Assembly (NCBI GenBank): GCA_013398615.1
Contig: VZSR01000170.1
Location: 860,777-924,776 of the forward strand
DNA length: 64,000 bases
Reading direction: 5' to 3'
From: Brachypodius melanocephalos
Taxonomy: Eukaryota; Chordata; Aves; Passeriformes; Pycnonotidae
Made by a program: the position numbers and the translations under genes. Below the pieces are notes generated by a model. That model had not been told where the DNA came from. It saw nothing but the letters and a program-made list of their open reading frames with translations, and did not search any database. Positions 14,096 through 29,354 of this stretch are shown one piece after another. The first letter of the stretch is position 1. Each line of letters starts with the position of its first letter.

Positions 14096-17000
14096 TGCAC
14101 AAAATGAGGAGTGTTTTACTTTCCTTTGTATTTAATTTCCTCAGCCTTTCACTGCTGAGCCAGACAGTAGTTTGAGGTCTTTCAGCCTGTTTTCCTAGCT
14201 AGTCTTCCTCTTCACTTCCTTGGCTGACTGAAGATCTTTGACAAAATGGGTTCCTGGCTATCCATTTCCATTTTCTGACCACGGGACTTGTTTGCCTTTC
14301 AGACCATTCAGACTGGGAGGGACCTCAAGGTAACCTTGTCTGGCAGGATGTTTGCAAGAAGTCTCCACCAGCAGCAGACCTTACTCCTACTCCCACACTG
14401 GGCTCTGTGGGACCCCAAAATGCTGAGGCCAGGCAGCAAGGGACGCAGTGGGGACAGGAGTGATGTGGCAGGGAGCAGATCAGACTGGAGCACACAAAAA
14501 GGCTGTCGTATCTTTTCCCCTTCCTGTGCTAATCCACTCTGTACTGTCACTGTTTTGGTGGAAATGATGTGTCTGGCTGGCAGGCAGAGGTGTAGGAAGG
14601 AGACATTTTTGAGCTCTGCTATATATAGCACAATCTGAGGAACTGTTGCCATTAATCTCTATCCCAGCAGCAATTTTTCTGCAGCAAAAGAAGAGAGAAA
14701 TGTGGGGGGCATGCAATTCCCAGGATGCAATACATACATGCATATATATCATACCTCCTTACTTCAAAACTTTAAGTTTAGCTTTGGGCTTTGCCCTGGA
14801 GAAAGCCTTTGCCACATCTCTCATTCTCACTCACAAACCCTTCTCTCCTTTTCCCTGTTTCCTTCAATCCTCGTTTCCATGGATTAGTCTCTTTGCTGTG
14901 TTATCTACCAGGCATTTACCAGTTTTGGCTCATGTAGGCAGCTCACCCTCTCCTCCAGGTGCCGGTGTGAACACATGAGCCCGCCCCTCTCAGTTTGCAC
15001 ATCTCCTCTTGCAGCTGAGTTAATCCAGGGACAGCCCCCTTCAAAAGCAGTGAAACACCTACAGCCTCAGCCCCCAGCCATTGCTGTTGTCCCTGCAGCA
15101 CTCCAGGCTTCTCGGTACTATTTCAGGAGTGATTATCATCTCTCCATGGGTTTCCCATGTCTTTGAAGGTAGGCACAAGAAAAAGAACAAATCCTTCCGT
15201 TCCCCCACAGCTCTCATTTGTTCTTGGGCTTCTTGAGTTTTCATCCTTTTGCCTGGGTCAGCCCATTTGCCACCTCGGTCCCAGCAAACAGTCTGCTGAC
15301 TGCTTTCCTTCTCACCACAGGCTGCAAAATGCCTGCCCTGCTGAGGACATGCAGTCTCCAGCTGGAGTGCAGACTGGAGTCCAAACGCTGTAATTTATGA
15401 TTTGCAGGCAAACACCGCCAAGCAACACACCAAATATCATGTTACACTCCTTGCTTCCCCCAAACACTCATCCCTGAGCAAAAGGGAATAATCCTCCCTC
15501 ACAAGAAGTCCCACCCAAGCCTCTGACTTTTTTGTCTTTCCTGGCTACTGGGGTCTTCTCTAGGAAAGTCGCTACATAAAATTATGAACAGCACTGCAGA
15601 ATTGTAAAACTGCTCACATTGGCCAGCAGCAGCCAAGTGCAGGCACACAAAGACCTGCCAGGTATGTGGAGTGGGTTTTCTCACTCATGTATAGTGCATT
15701 AGAAGTTCAAAGGCCAAAATAATGACACTTCTGTATCTGTCGAGAACAGCCAAGAAAAAAGGGCCATAAGCAGACCTTAGGAATGCTTTTTTTCTCATAG
15801 TGCTTATGTTCAGACACCAGGGTTTCTTTACTCTCTTAGAAAAGCTGCTTCAGGATTAAGAAATCTTGCATAATCTCAATCTCCATTATCTTTTATTGAT
15901 ATGTTTTCATTTTTCAGAGTTTTACAACACGTATACCAGTTAAACTGAGCATCTTGCACCTAAGAATCTTCACGTTATCGCTTTATGTCCCTTGAAAGAG
16001 CATTATGTGGTACAAAATTATTGCTCTCAACAGAAAAGATTTTAAAATAATTTATTTTCAAAAATGTCTCAGGTATTTAAAATTCTGTTTTTCTCTTTTG
16101 TAAGCTGCCAGGTAAACGTTGTAAACAACATTTCTCAGGTGAAGAAAGTAGCTGCTATTACTGCTGCAGGTTTAGGTGAGTTGCAGGATGGGTGGGTGCA
16201 GAGGAGAAGTGAATGAGAAGTTGAGGAGAGTCTTCATTATTTACTGCAAACCAGGAAGGTTGTACCATCCCTGTGGACCTTAATGTCCTCTGTGACAGGT
16301 GCCTGGGCAGCAGACATTAACCTTTAGCACTTACCTCTGAACAAGCTACCGGGTGGTTATTTCACTGACAGCTCACACTCATCTGTTGTGCATTTCTGAG
16401 TAAGCTGCCAGAAACACAACCCTCTGATGTTCTGAGCCATGCCAGGTCAAAATAGTCTTCTCCTTAAAATGAAAGGGGAGTGAAGTATTTCATTCATCAT
16501 CTTGGTTTTGATAAGGATTTTTGTTAAATCGATATTTCATAAAAAATTAGTGATGGGCAGAAAATAGGTGCACTTGCAACCTAAGCACCTGCAGCAGCCA
16601 TCAAATCCTGGGGCCATCAAATCACATGCTAAATTAGGGCTACAGTCAGTTGAAAAGCTCTCCAATAGATACAGAGGTACAGATAAGGATGATTCTGTGG
16701 GCCAGTATGGGGAAATAAAACTGATGGAGCATCTCCAAGATGCTGAGAGACTTTATTCCTTCTTCAAACCAAGGCTGCTGTTTCTTTGTTATGAACACAA
16801 TCCTGCAGTGTCCCTGGACATGTTGAGCACATTCCTTATCATCACTGTCCCCTCTCAATTTCTCCCAGGTAGTTATTTTGGGGAGTGAAGGAGATGGCGC
16901 TTCAGGAAAAAGAGCACATTAATGCCTGTGGGATGGAAAATGTCATGAAAACTGTCCATCAGGGGTGTCAAAATAAAGCTGTGGATAACTTTGGATCCAA

Positions 17001-20000
17001 AATTAAACTTTGCTGCTTATAACACATATCAAAATAAAATAAAAGTAGTATTTTTAATGCTTTCCAATTAAACATGTATAGATCTTTATGCAGAAATACA
17101 AAAATAACCTGCATAAGATTGTTCTAAAAGAATCTAACTTCTCAAGCTGGCAAAAGGTATCCAATGACTAGTAAATATTTGCCTAATGCTTAAAAAAAAA
17201 CCCTTATGTAATTCCTTTGAACTTCCCAAGACTGAAGTGACACTACCCTTGAAAGTGTTAAAACATAAACAAGCCTCATGATTTCAGTGTCAAATGTACA
17301 GGTGAGACATTTCTGGAAATTTTATGGTCCAGTAAGTTCTTTTCACCCAACCAATTCATCTTGAATTCAGCCACATTAATTGCAGCACAAACACTTGCAT
17401 GTTTATCCTTTGCTTTTCAAGATCAAAGCAATAGGTGGCACAAGACTTTATGAATCAGTCACAGAAGTGCATTTATGCTTATCAGGGGAACCCATTTCTC
17501 TTCAGCCTTTGAGGGAAACAGTGAACACTGGTTTTCCACTTCCTGTAGATCTGTCTGTTTCAATTAGACAGAAACATCTTAGCTTGGGCATAAAATAGTA
17601 GTATATTTAATTCCGAATAAAAAAGGTGGACTTGCAATTTTCAGTCTGGATGGCTGACATTTGTCTTCAATTTTCACCTCCAAAATAAAGCTTGCTATGG
17701 AATTCCAAGCAAACAGAGTTCCAAGAAAATCACCTGGGCCCTGCCTTCATGTCCTACCCCACTAATTCATAACTACACCTGCATCTTCGTGTTTGCAGGT
17801 GTCACGGCAATCCTCACTGTAGGGTGGGTTTTTTGTGCTTATTTGGTCTCTACCTAAAATGCTTTCTAAAAAACACAAAGGTTTTTAAGTTCTTCGACAA
17901 AAGGCTATAAAATGGTAAATGATTGTTTTCAATTGAAGCCCAAGGTATAAACGTTTTATTTGTAACTGTGAGCATGTGCAGCTACATTCCTCAACCTTTC
18001 AACCTACGTTATTAATCTAGGCATGCAATGCCATGGCAACTGGCTGTGAGAACAATTCTGTTCACCAGCAAAACAAAAATGTCTGTGCACATGCATGAAT
18101 ATATGCATTTAATACTGGAGACTGTGTCACCATAATGTTATATGGGAATAAGATAATTAGGTTCTTATTATTTATTAAAAATAATACAGAGTTGTACAAT
18201 ACATATGAAATCAGTAAATTCCAAAGCGTAGGGTGTTAGTCATTTCCTCCAATAAAAGACCCTGTGAAAGTCTCACATTTCCTCTTCAGCAGCACAAGAG
18301 CTTTCCAGGCAGGAGCAAAATGCCTTGCACAGTGTTTTGCTCGGTGACTGGTGGTCTCCAAAGGGGACTTCCATCAGATCACAAGGAGTTGCTGTGTATT
18401 TGTAGTTGCCTTCGTGCTGAGGCAGAGGTTATCAGGAAATCAGCCAGAGAGAAAGGTGTGAAGGAATCGTCTGTGCCGTTCTCCAGAGTCTGGAAGTTGG
18501 TTTCTGTATAAATATAATCAGTGGGAACATTGCCATTTTTTCCTAAAGAGCAGAGAGGGATTTCTCCTTCCTTCTCTCCCATAAAGCTGGAGTGAGCTTG
18601 TTTTTCAGCCACCAGCAGTACATGGGGTGTACATGGAGGCACCTGTACCTGCAAAGTGTCTGCGTGCTTTAGAGCCACCACCTACAATTTCATGGCTGTG
18701 CTCTCAGCCTTCACTTTGCTGAGAAAGCTGTGGCCCCCACAGAGCCTGAGTGCTAAGGGTAAAGACAAGATCATTCAGCATTGTCCTCTGAATGCCAAGG
18801 ATTTCCATCCACATTGCATATAATTTTTTTATCAAAATGCCAGGTTCATTTCCATCTTTCTCTCCTGGGAATATGCAGAATACCCATTAAAAGCACATTT
18901 TGGAGCATTTTACCACCGGGAAGGAGAAGTCTTCAATTCCTCTTGGATTGGTCAGACACCAAATTTTTTTAACTCATGACATCATAAGCTCCATTCAAAA
19001 TATCAGCCTTGAAGACCAAACTTTATATTCCGTTACCACGTTTAGAGCTCATTAAGTCAAAATTTCAATTTTGTAGATTCAGGTACTCTTAATAAAGGAT
19101 TTTGAAGATGCTTTTCCCCTTCTGCCTCTCCTTTCATTGTTCATACCATGCAAAAGGCAGGAAAAATGCATGGGTGAGAAAGAGGCTGAGATGAGAAAGG
19201 TGGAGGATTCTACACATCCATTTCTTGCATAGGGATGAAAAGCAAAGAATTTCTTTCATTTGAGATTACTGTTAAATACATACAACTGCTTTGACTATTT
19301 AATTTCTATGTGAGGAACAACTGTAACTGGGAGGAAAAAAAAAAGGCTTAACAAAAGCTGATGAAGAACGGTTTCTGTCTGAGAGAAAAGCTCAGAGATA
19401 AAACCATTTTCTGTCTGTTGCTACTGAGGCTGTTAAGGACATGAACTGCAGGTACCAGGTTGCATCCTTATGACCTGAACAAAGAGTGTGCCCTGGCACA
19501 GGTCACTGGAGCTGTGGAGGGAGGTTGGGATAGCTGGTTGTTCCCCTGGGGTAGCTCCAGGTGCCACTCTGAGGCCCTGGGGGCTTCAGTGTCTACTACT
19601 AAACCCTGCTGGTTGTTACCAGACAGTGACTCACAGACTAAAGGAGAGCAGGAGCCTGGATTTATGCTTTGGGGTTGCACAACTTGACCAAGTGGTTTCC
19701 TTAACTGTGCCTGCATGGGCTTGACACTCAGCAGACACATGCTGTACCATATAAGCTCTTGAGTTACATCCAGCTAATTTTCTGAGAATGCACTCAGACA
19801 CATCTCAACATTCATGTGTCTAACCACTGGCACTGCTTTGGTGCATAAACATGAGTTCTCATTAGCAGGGAAGCTGCCCATGCCCATGGAGAATTTTTGA
19901 ACGGAAAAGTGATGTGCAGACTATGATGGATAAGAGCACATTTTACATGAAAAGCATTGCAGGGACAGAACTGGTGAGAAAGCAACAGAAAGGCCATACA

Positions 20001-20825
20001 CACTTCTCCAAACTGGCTGCTGTCACATGCCCGGTATTTATGGCAGGTTATTTTGGTGACACAGGCTCTCATTTTGCATGATGCATAGGTCTTGAAGGGT
20101 TGGACTGTGCATGAATACATATCCACATACAGGGATGCAATTAATATACCAAGCAAGGTAGCTTTGTTCTGAGTGCATTTGCAAAACCATGCTTCATTTT
20201 GCCAGTTTTACAGCATAACAAATGAGAGCTGACAGCAGTTCTCAGCAGCCCACCTTCCAACCAGAAATGAGGCAAGAACGTATTTCAGGTGCTTTAAAAG
20301 GAAAACATTGTCTCTTATTAGCGACTGTACACTCAAAGATGACTGCCACTTTGAGTCACCAGAAAAAAGGAATTATGAGACATTTGCAGGTGGTGGGTTT
20401 TTTCCTGAAATGAGACTTGTCAAGGTATTAAGCAGTACACCTGGTAGCAGCTGATTGCTGGATTTGGTCCTAAAAAAGATGCTAATTTGAGAGCATTTTT
20501 GTCGTGGTTTAAACTGAGAATTGCTGTGAAACCAGGTGTCCAGAAATACCAGCTGAGGGAGAAGAAGGAGGAAGAAATTGTGCATCAAGTCCAGTTCAAG
20601 TCAATAGCATCAGTCTTTAAAATAAGGATGCAAGTTAGAGTGAAGGCATACCCAACCTTGAAAAATATCAGAACTGGTGCTGCAATTTTTTTAATGGAAT
20701 TAATTGCAGATTCAGAGAAATGTAGAAAGTTTAACTTTGTAAATATGCCACTGGCCTGGGACTTGGGCTAAGACAGTTCTTAGCCTGTAGATTGTCTGTG
20801 TGTACTTGGAATAACCAGATGTGAC

Positions 20826-20846
20826 CTCTCTCTCTCTCTCTCTCTC
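20826..20846 (+). repeat. (CT)n microsatellite
   Basis: About ten CT dinucleotides in an uninterrupted run. Confidence 0.95.
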
Positions 20847-22474
20847 AAAACCACAGCTGTACAACAAGGATGCCCCTTCCCTGTTTCACTTTTCAGGGAA
20901 GGGGACCGGGATTTTTGCACACACTGGAACTAAAGTCCCAGGGAGAAGGAGCCAGAAGAGAACAACTGTCAGGTCTGAGCTTACATGTCTGGGGTTGGGG
21001 AAAAGGAACTTGACACTACACTGCATATAAGTGACGTGGCTTCCAGGAAAAGGGGGAGGCTTGCCAGAGCTGTATTTAAACAGGTGGTTTAAAAACACCA
21101 TCTGTGATCTCAACTGTGAGTGCTGAGCCAGAATGAACTGCTTGTGGGGAGGAGTAGATGTAGATGAAAAGCCATTTATGAGTCTCTGGGACTATGATAG
21201 CAAAGATGGGCCAAGATGCTTTTAGACTGTGTTCTCCACATCAGTTGTGTTTGGTGCTGTGTCATTAAGCTGTGGCACAGGGGAAGGCAGCAATAGTAAC
21301 ACATGTTGTCATAGCACCCAGCATGGCAAAACTCCTGGTCTAAAGATATAAAAAGGTGGGGTTTGAAGGAGGGAGTCACACAGTTACTAGGCAAAGTTAT
21401 GGGAGGAGCAAAAACCAGACAAACTTCTGAACACCAAAGTCCATGGCATATGCCACCCCTTCAGAGTCCTCAGGGCTGTTAATATTGGGCAGATTTATGG
21501 CCACACACAGACTGCAGCTTTACAGCCACACCAGAAAATCTAGGACAGCTGGTCAGGATTGTTGGTCTGCATGACCAAGGATCTGGTAATTTCTTTAAAA
21601 GGACACGGCCCAAATTGGTGGGAATTGTTAGCTTTGAATACAAAGGCATTGGCTTCTGTAAGAGGGAATGTTGCACTGGGGGATGAACATGGGGGAGGAG
21701 AGGCTCCATTGAAGCAAATAATGACTTTGAAATGGGTTTAGTAGCTGTGCACAAAACGGATCTAGTAGAATGCATCATCTTTAATTAGATTATTAGACTC
21801 TCGTGTGGGTATTCGATGAAAGCCTCCATCATTGTAATTACTAAGGGTGGAGTGGATGATCCAGGTGACAAGAATATCTCAGGCAGGAGAAAGATTAATT
21901 CCCCCAGTTTGGGCTAGGAAGGGGGGTTTAAACACAGCTGTGTTTTGAAAAAAATTTCTAATACATTGAAAAGTATGAGGTGGCAATTCCCTGCTCCTCT
22001 TGCAAGGCTTCTTACAATATGAAGGGAGGAGAGATTGAAATTGCAAAAGACATTACACACCATTAGGGATTGTGCTGCAAACATTGGAAGTGTTATTAAC
22101 CTGCTAACCAAATGTGTGGGTATGCTTTTCATACAAATGGCTAAGTAAAGGGTACAAAGTAATTTATCTAATTAAAATCTGAAACTGGACAACTTCTTAT
22201 TTTCTTGAAAGTCATGAGCACTCGCAGCACCTCGGTCTCAGTTTAAATAGCTAGATTGCCTCAGGAAATAAAAAGCTTTTAAAAAGTCTCAGACAGGATA
22301 GCTTTGAAATTTCAAGCTGCCTCTATAAAATAAGAACAAAGTAGACATAAAGCATCCTAGTTTTCCATCTTTAAATTTATTTTTGCAGTTCATCTGGCAT
22401 AATGTTCATCTCTCCTTTGTACAATCCCCTGAAATCTTGAACTGTATGACATGGAAATTTATTTCTTCAAGAGT

Positions 22475-22560
22475 GTTCTTTTATTAAAGAGCTTCTAGCA
22501 TTGTTCTTTTATAAAATTGCTTCTAGCATTGTGTATTATAGGGCACAGTTGCTTCTGGCT
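22475..22560 (+). repeat. 28-bp tandem repeat, two good copies and one decayed
   Basis: Units begin at 22475 and 22503. Both start GTTCTTTTAT and end GCTTCTAGCATT, and each is exactly 28 bp. A third, weaker unit starts at 22531 and ends in TTGCTTCTGG. Confidence 0.85.
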
Positions 22561-25500
22561 TAGCCAAATGTTATCCATTGGACTAATACCACCTCTGCTG
22601 AATGTTTGCCCCAGGCTGATTATATTTAATTAAAAAAGAAAAAATCAGTGAATATGGTTCAACTGTTTCAAAATAAAATATTAGAAAAAGTACTGGTTTG
22701 GACACTAGAGGAATCTTTATCTTTCTGTTTGCAATGCTAAGGTGACTTGCTATTTTGAAAGAGAAAATTGAAGTTTGTCATAGATGGCTTCCCAGTCAGG
22801 CAAAGAAGAGAACTTGGCCAGGTTTCAGACAAAGAGAAAATAACAATGCAGAAATTCAGATTGCTAAATATTACACTCCTGACTAAGCATGCAGTGCCCC
22901 AGCACACAGCCAAGCTTCCTGAGTGTCATCCCAGAGTATTTAGCAGGGCAAGACTGGTCTTTTTCAAAAGCCCACATCAGTGAGGTGGCCAGTGGAGGAG
23001 CAGAGCCTGGGAATGCTGCCTCCCTTGGGAGCTGAGAGGAGGGAGCCATCTGCTCCAAATGCAGTAACAAGCCAACTCGGGCTGGAAGGGGAGGAATGCA
23101 CTAAAATGAGGAGTTAAGTGAAGGCTAGAAAAGAGAATCCACTGTTGGAAGCAGCAGGGAAAACTGGACTGTGCAGGGCCACACAGGCTTAGCTCAGACA
23201 GCACAGCAGAACGGTGTGGCTGCCGTGGTTTGGTGGAGGGAGGGGAAGGAGGCTGGGCCAGAAAATTCACTGAAACCTGGGGCTGATGGAAATGGGAGTG
23301 AGAGGTTGGGACTCAGAAAGTCATTGGGTTTCCACTGCTCACCATTTAACTGCGTTTGGATGGATCTTCAGGGACATCCTTGTGTGCCACCTCCTGGCAA
23401 ATCTCATTTCCCTGCTCCAGAAATCAGGATTGCTGCAGCTGGATGAAATGCATGCAGCATCCTCACAGAGTATAGTTTGGGTCTGGTTTTGCCACGGCAT
23501 CAGCAGTTTATTGTGACCCTAAAAGGCAATGCTTTGACAGCACATGGAGACTCTGCAGCTATATTCCTCCATTTTCAAGGTCTACTATGTTCATAGGGCA
23601 AATTATTAGAGAAAAGGGCTATCTTACATTCCATATTGAGAGCTAAATATGAGAAGTCCCATGTCTTGACTTTTAGATGCTACAGTAATAAAAACTCTTA
23701 AGAGTACATCCCTTTTTCTTGCCATACAGCTAATTTTATGGTAAAGGAGTGGCAACAGAGCCACAATGCCAACCCCTGCTGAACACTGATCACCGTAAAG
23801 ATTTATTGTATATGGAGTTGTAGCTCACTTCTTTCCATCTTTCAGCACCACTTGCAGGCATGATATGCCCAGTACATCCACACAGAGATTCCATATGCCA
23901 TTTGTATTTCAGTTTGTTGTGCCTTTTAAAGAAGTTTTTCCCCCTGCACTTTCCCCCACAGCACAATGAACCACGAAACTTGCATTGGAGAATTCAGTAG
24001 ACCACTTTTCCCACCCCATATCAACTGTTCTTTAACTACACTTCTCACTCCACAAAACCTTTTTGTGTTACTTCTTAAACAGACAAGTGGTTCATTCATA
24101 TTTGATGGCATGTCTACTGAATGCTCTTGATCTGATGATGGAGAAATATGATTATCATTGAAACTGTTTCTGCAACCTCCATCATTTCAGCCACAGCACA
24201 AGGTTTTGCTGAAATCTGGTGAAATGATTTGTTGCAACAACAAGTCCAGCCCATGAAAACAGTTGTCTCCCTCTGGGAGAATTAAGAGCCTTTCATGTCA
24301 CATTTATATATAAGTTTAACTTCATCTAATCCACCTACAGAGCAAGCCCATCCTTTTTCCAGTGCAAGAGAATTCCCCTTCAAATGATGATGATTCCTGG
24401 AAAAAAAAAAAGAGCCAGACAACTCATGTTTAAAAACCAGAAAGTGTGGTCATGCACACAATCTGCAGTCATATGTCTGACATATGATGACTGCTGCCAG
24501 GAGTGCAGTGTGTTTTACTGCACCTTGGTTTCAACTCTGTTTGATTTCTTCATTACTAAAGACTCTGGTACTTTCATGGGAGAAAAGACAAAAATGTTGT
24601 GCCATCTTTGGGCCCCACATCATCACTCTAGAAACTTTGAGATCACCTATTTTGTCCCAAGTCCATTCATGTTATGAATTTTTCACCCTATTTTGTACTC
24701 ACTTTGAGGAACTTTACATAATATGACCTTGCTGTCACTGTTTGTTCCCTTCAGAGCATTTGAGGTTTTAATAAAGACATACTTCAACAAAATGCATCAG
24801 ATAGAAGCTTGAGGGGACAAATGATTTAAGGACAGACCAGATTTAAACAAAACCCTCACACTCCATGAGTAGCACAGAAGAAAAATGAGTGATATCTCAA
24901 ATTTTCAGATAACAGAGCTCAGTACCACAATTCCCAGATATCTTTGGGCAATTTCTCAACTTGGAGAAGATGCTGCTCCCCAGCCAAACATTTCCAGGAA
25001 GCTTAAATAAAAGATGCCTCTGATTTATTTTTCTACAAGGGCTCATGTAGAATAAATCCTATTATGCTGTAATCTGCACAAAGAAGCAGGTGGGCTGAGA
25101 GTTTCATCCCTGTGGTTCTCGGCACCATGTGTTACAATGCTCTGGCAGATTTAACACCTTCCACATCCCTGTCAGACAAAGATTATCTTCTAGGTGACAG
25201 TCAAGAGCCAGCAGGCATTCAGGTTGTGCTGACAGTACCCATTCCTCATTATCAGCCTCTCAACTGTTGGCCCAGAGGAACACGTATCTTCAGGGCAAAT
25301 AAACCTTAAAAAAAAAAAAGGTATATAAAAAATTATCAGCATCAGGTTAAAGCTGAAAAACCAAAATTAGTGACATGCTAGGGAGAAAGTGCAAAGTGTG
25401 TCTGTCCTTCCCTCCCAGGGAAATGAGTGCAGGACACAGGAGAGGCAACACAGAGGCTGCAGGTGTCCCCAGGCTCCTGATGGGATGCAGGGAATAAGAT

Positions 25501-28500
25501 GGAATGGGAGGAGAGGAAAGAGAACTTGAAGGCAGTGAACTCCATGGCTAAGAGAAATTGCTTGTTTTTTCAATACAAGCCAAGGAAATTTATCTCCTCA
25601 TCTTCCCAAGCAAGTGTGAAGTCTACCTGGCCTCATTGATGAGGTATTCTTGGAAGGATGCATGCACACTGTACATGGATGTGTGGCTTACAGAGCCATA
25701 GTGTGGTAGAAATCTCTCTGAGGATCAGAAAATTCTTGCTCTTGTTTTGGTGCTTGGCTCTCATTAGTAACATTGTGCTAAAAGAACCAGTAGTTTGCCT
25801 AAATCCTTCATAAACATCTCAAACTAATCTGAAGTAAGAAAATTCAATACTTTCAAATCCTCCCAATGCCATTCATAATCAAGAATTCAAGTCCTGAGGA
25901 GGAATGCTATACAAAATAACCAAAGTCATTTAATCAGATTATACTGATGCCTCCTTTATGAACACTTGCCTTTCAATAGCTTCGTTAATTTTATCCTGAC
26001 TTATCTGCCTTGTAGACAAGATATTTTTCAGCAATAAAAGCAGAGGATTAGTTATTAGACTGGTTTTAGCCCAAGTTTATTTTTCCTTTTCCCTTATTTT
26101 TGGAAACAGTGCTTCAGTATGCTAAGGCAAATTAAAAGAGAGTAACTCCCTCACTTATTAAAGATGACCACGACTTCGAATCTTCTTAGGTAATTTCTGG
26201 ATTAAGATAGTGATGAACTCCAGTCAGCAGCTTGGAGGGATGACAGAGGCTCTCCAGCCAGGGCACAAGCCTTTGCTTCAGTTGGGGTTACTCTCTAAGA
26301 AAAGGTCTTCTGGATGGTCACTCTCAAGCCCATGAAAAATTCTTAACTGCACTCTACTCCTGCCTGGCAAGTGCCTGGGCAATTCCTACCATCACAACAT
26401 ATATGGTCTCTGGTGAAATATACCCTTCTCATTATAAAGATTTTGTTAGAGTTTTCTTAAAATGTTTAGAGGTTTTGGTTACAAATACATACAATCAGAT
26501 CAAAATTTGCCAGACCCTTGAGTGAGAGGTCTTTTATTCCTGTGTTACAGTCGTCTGGTATAAGGTTTTCAAGGGGCATATTATTAACAACTGCTACACA
26601 AAACACAAATTCTGTGGTACTGCACTGTTACACAATAGCACATTTAAGTTGGTGGTACATACTGTATTTTCATTACACATAGCTAATTGAGCTATTTGGA
26701 ATAACCTTCTGCCTCACAAAGTTCCTTGTCTCAGGGTAATGGGCTAGCAAGGGTGAAAACACAGGAGATGTTTGCTTTTGCCTCTCTTACTCTCAATGCT
26801 CTCTGCCTTTCATCACAGTCAAAAGATCCTTATTTTTTTATCTATAAGAATTAACCAGAGCATAAGTTGTTCCTGCAAAAGTATGGGGTTTTAATCTCAC
26901 TGATCACTTTCCTCCTCGGTGCACATCATTCCATTCCATCCTTGAGAAAAAAACTGACTCCCAAAACTAATGCACACAGTTTACACACTTGCACAATCTG
27001 CTCAAAATAAAGATATGAATATCCAGTTATACTTATTGAATCCTCCTTATCCTTTGCTCCACAGGGGACCAAAGGCAGAAGATAACTGTTAGGAGGAAAG
27101 TTTTCTCTACTTTAGAGCAAAATCAAAGAATGCTACTTCCTTTTGATAGTTTTTAGATTCTTCCTTGGAATCTCCATAATTCTACCATTGGCATTAGCCC
27201 AGTAAGGTCATCTACCAACTATCTTACATCACCAATGATTTTTTAAATTTTTATCTTTTTTTGGCTGCCCTTGATTTTCCTGGACATTTACTCAAATATG
27301 TATGCTACTACACTCTGATTTAGGCAAAGAAGCACCTCTTCTGCAAAGACCATCCAATTCCTGAAATATTTCACATAAAACTTACTTTGTCTTGCATTCT
27401 AATTAGTCCATGAGTTGTGGCACAGCACTGAAGGGAGTAAATCAGTTTTCCATGCCTGTAATTCTTCTTTAGAAGGCCTTACCCAGGTACAACTTTCTGG
27501 TACAAAATCTCTGACCCACCCTCTGTCTACTCACAGTGCAGACCTACAATTTTAGTAACTCTGGGGCCCATCAGAGTAAATCAGTGCCCAGGTTTTGTAC
27601 CATCATACAAGTTATTAAGGACACTGGAAAACTTCTTGATTTTTTTTTTCCAGTGGGATGCATGACCCTCTGCAGTGAACTTCATCAGCCTGAGACAATA
27701 GGCTTAAAAATCAGGGAATTGTCTTCAGCCAAATCTTTTAAGAGTGCTCCACAGGGCAGAGATTCATCAGTATTGATTTATACCGACTCCAGCCGTGATC
27801 AGATAACATGATAATACAGAGTATTAATGACAGTGAGGCTTCAGCTGCAGAGGGAAATTTATAGAGATGAGCAGTGCAAACACATGTTGGGAATTACACT
27901 TCTGGATTAGAATAAGATTTTGAAAATCAAACTTTCATTTGATTATTTGTGGAGATAACTTTCAAATTTGACTATTTACGGAGGTTCTGTGTTTAAATGG
28001 GAGAATATTTAAATATTGTGTTTAAACTGGAAATGTATAAGTCACACTGTATTGTGATGAAGTTAGCTGCAGAAGGTGATTTAAAAGGAAGCAGAAATGC
28101 TGGAAATGTAAGCCTAGATCTCTTTGCTTAAAAACTCAGTGGAACCACGTTTTCCTCCTGGTGGGAGCAGAAGCTCTTCTCGCAGCTGGCAAGCTTCAGG
28201 CACACTTTCTGTGAACAGACCATGAATCCTGTGGTGGAGACAGATGTACCCAAGTGGTGAGCTCAGTAAGCAATGCCATCTTTCATGGCTTTAATGTCTG
28301 TAAATAACAGGAATGTTGCCAAAATTATTGGCAGCCCTGCAGCCACACCTCACCCAACAGAAGCAAAATGTCCCTGCTGGGAGTCACACGTGTGCAAATT
28401 TTATGCTGGCTTGTCTAGATGGCCCACTTCTGGTATCCAGGGAAATGTCCAAGTCCCATCTCCATCCCAAAGGGGTTTGTGGGGAAAAGCATTACTTCTG

Positions 28501-29354
28501 TATCAGAAAGAGAATGGCAGAAAGGAGGGAACTGCTTCGGCTGTGCTGGGCACAGGCCAGGACCAGGAATCTTGGCTGGTGTTTAGTGTCATCCTGAAAG
28601 TGAGCACAACAGGGCAGCTTCTTCTGGCTCCCACTGTTCAGGTCACACAGTCAGGGAGGGCTCTGTCCCATTAGAGGAAGGGATGGGTTGGGCAGCAGAG
28701 AAGCAGGGGACCTCCTCCCCACCCCAGGCCAACACACGTCCCTCCTCCAGGGCTGAGCAGAATTCTACAGGGCCACAAGTGTTTGTGGTGTAACTTTAGC
28801 TAAGTCACATAATTCTTCCTCCTTTCCTTCCTCTCCCCTTTCTTCCCCAAATCCTCTAACATCTGGAATTAGAGCAGTTCCAGTGGGAAGTGGAAGGCTC
28901 AAATACGATTGCTTTGGTGCCACAAACACATAAAAGAATATCAGCCCAGGGTTATAAAAGAGTGACAAGATTAGGTAAACTCTCTAAAATGCAATTCTAA
29001 AAGCTATATGGAATAGCCTAATACTCGGGCAGTTTACACTTCTCTTTTCTCTGGCTCAGCCCTGGTATATAAGCAAACTACATCCCAGTTTCATATTAGA
29101 GTATAGAGATGCTAAGTTAAAGGCATTTTTTCAGAAGCACTGATTTACTAGTCTACACTCTTCTGGTGCTCACATCTCATGCAGCAATTTGTGTTGCATT
29201 TTACTTAATTATCACTTTACTAGTAGAGTTCCTGAATGAAAAGTGAAGACAGAAACTCACAAAGAGCAGATTCATGTTAATGTACTTTACAGAAAAAATA
29301 AAAAGTTCTTTAGTGACAAGATTTTCTTCTGCAGCTTCTAACAAGTGTAGCTAC

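Noticed and set aside
24470..24486. CATATGTC-T-GACATATG palindrome
   Set aside because: A single 8-bp stem is expected by chance in 64 kb of AT-rich sequence; no supporting context.
28273..28674. A 133-codon plus-strand open frame in the desert
   Set aside because: No family similarity, no promoter or polyadenylation context, and an equally open shifted frame at the same place.
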